DNA from: Paracoccaceae bacterium
GTDB taxonomy: Bacteria > Pseudomonadota > Alphaproteobacteria > Rhodobacterales > Rhodobacteraceae
Assembly (NCBI GenBank): GCA_027489375.1
Contig: JAIXZW010000003.1
Span: 310,001-374,000 of the forward strand
Length of the DNA: 64,000 bases
Direction: 5' to 3'
This document shows, one piece after another, positions 63,959 to 64,000 of the stretch (the first letter of the stretch is position 1; each line of letters starts with the position of its first letter). Position numbers and translations under genes: made by a program. The notes beneath the pieces were generated by a model, which was not told the DNA's origin, made no database searches, and worked only from the letters and a program-made list of their open reading frames with translations.

Positions 63959-64000
63959 CATGCGCCCCTGTTTTGCGAACATTGCTTTAGGCGAAAGCGC

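Overview
The window is high-GC, gene-dense DNA from an alphaproteobacterium, most likely a member of the Rhodobacteraceae. The grounds are the petP/petR-type regulator pair, the lptC-lptA-lptB-hpf-ptsN string, a FzlA-like FtsZ regulator, an OhrR/Ohr pair, and a GC-rich intergenic repeat ending in a (G)AGTATTT or GAGGATATTT core followed by an AAGA(T/G)GAA-like end, which I remember as common in Rhodobacterales. Most of the window is core chromosome; no phage, insertion sequence, CRISPR array or integrase was seen. All assignments come from reading sequence and family memory; no search was run.

Layout. 1-6.7 kb: a partial periplasmic parvulin isomerase, divergent secA, a secreted hypothetical, a substrate-binding/OmpA fusion and radC. 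6.8-10.2 kb: dnaK-dnaJ (minus), with an array of five hairpins behind dnaJ. 10.3-19.1 kb: a surface-glycan region: ABC-2 exporter permease (minus), then cysQ, kdsB, galU, two tandem paralogous glycosyltransferases, a GT14-like glycosyltransferase and a two-part sulfotransferase. CysQ removes PAP, the by-product of sulfotransferases, so a sulfated surface glycan is plausible. 19.1-24.1 kb: a minus-strand envelope and stress string (rnd, kdsD, lptC, lptA, lptB, hpf, ptsN) and tRNA-Leu(CAG). 24.5-36.7 kb: an NDUFA9-like protein, uppP, gltD-hypothetical-gltB, mtgA, fzlA-like, queG and an SDR. 36.8-41.3 kb: a small basic protein, divergent ohrR/ohr with clear operators, ilvE, petP/petR-like regulators and a deacetylase-family protein. 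41.3-51.5 kb: xseB-ispA-dxs for isoprenoid supply, terC behind a leader that can hide its ribosome binding site, an NAD-dependent epimerase, a methyltransferase, AMP nucleosidase, HU, an EamA transporter, a GST and a YafY/WYL regulator. 51.7-55 kb: a large SAM-domain/class III cyclase/ATPase/TPR signalling protein.

55-62.7 kb is the most unusual part: five minus-strand genes, each overlapping the next by 4-14 bp, so almost certainly one transcript. In order of transcription they encode a berberine-bridge-type FAD oxidase with both covalent-FAD residues, the N-terminal portion of a LodA-type (CTQ quinone cofactor) oxidase, a protein joining the missing C-terminal LodA portion to a VioB-like ferritin-like domain, a radical SAM/SPASM peptide maturase, and a LodB/QhpG-like flavoprotein. 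A LodA split over two genes, fused to a ferritin-like domain and accompanied by both kinds of quinone-cofactor maturase, is the best candidate for an undescribed system. aroC closes the window.
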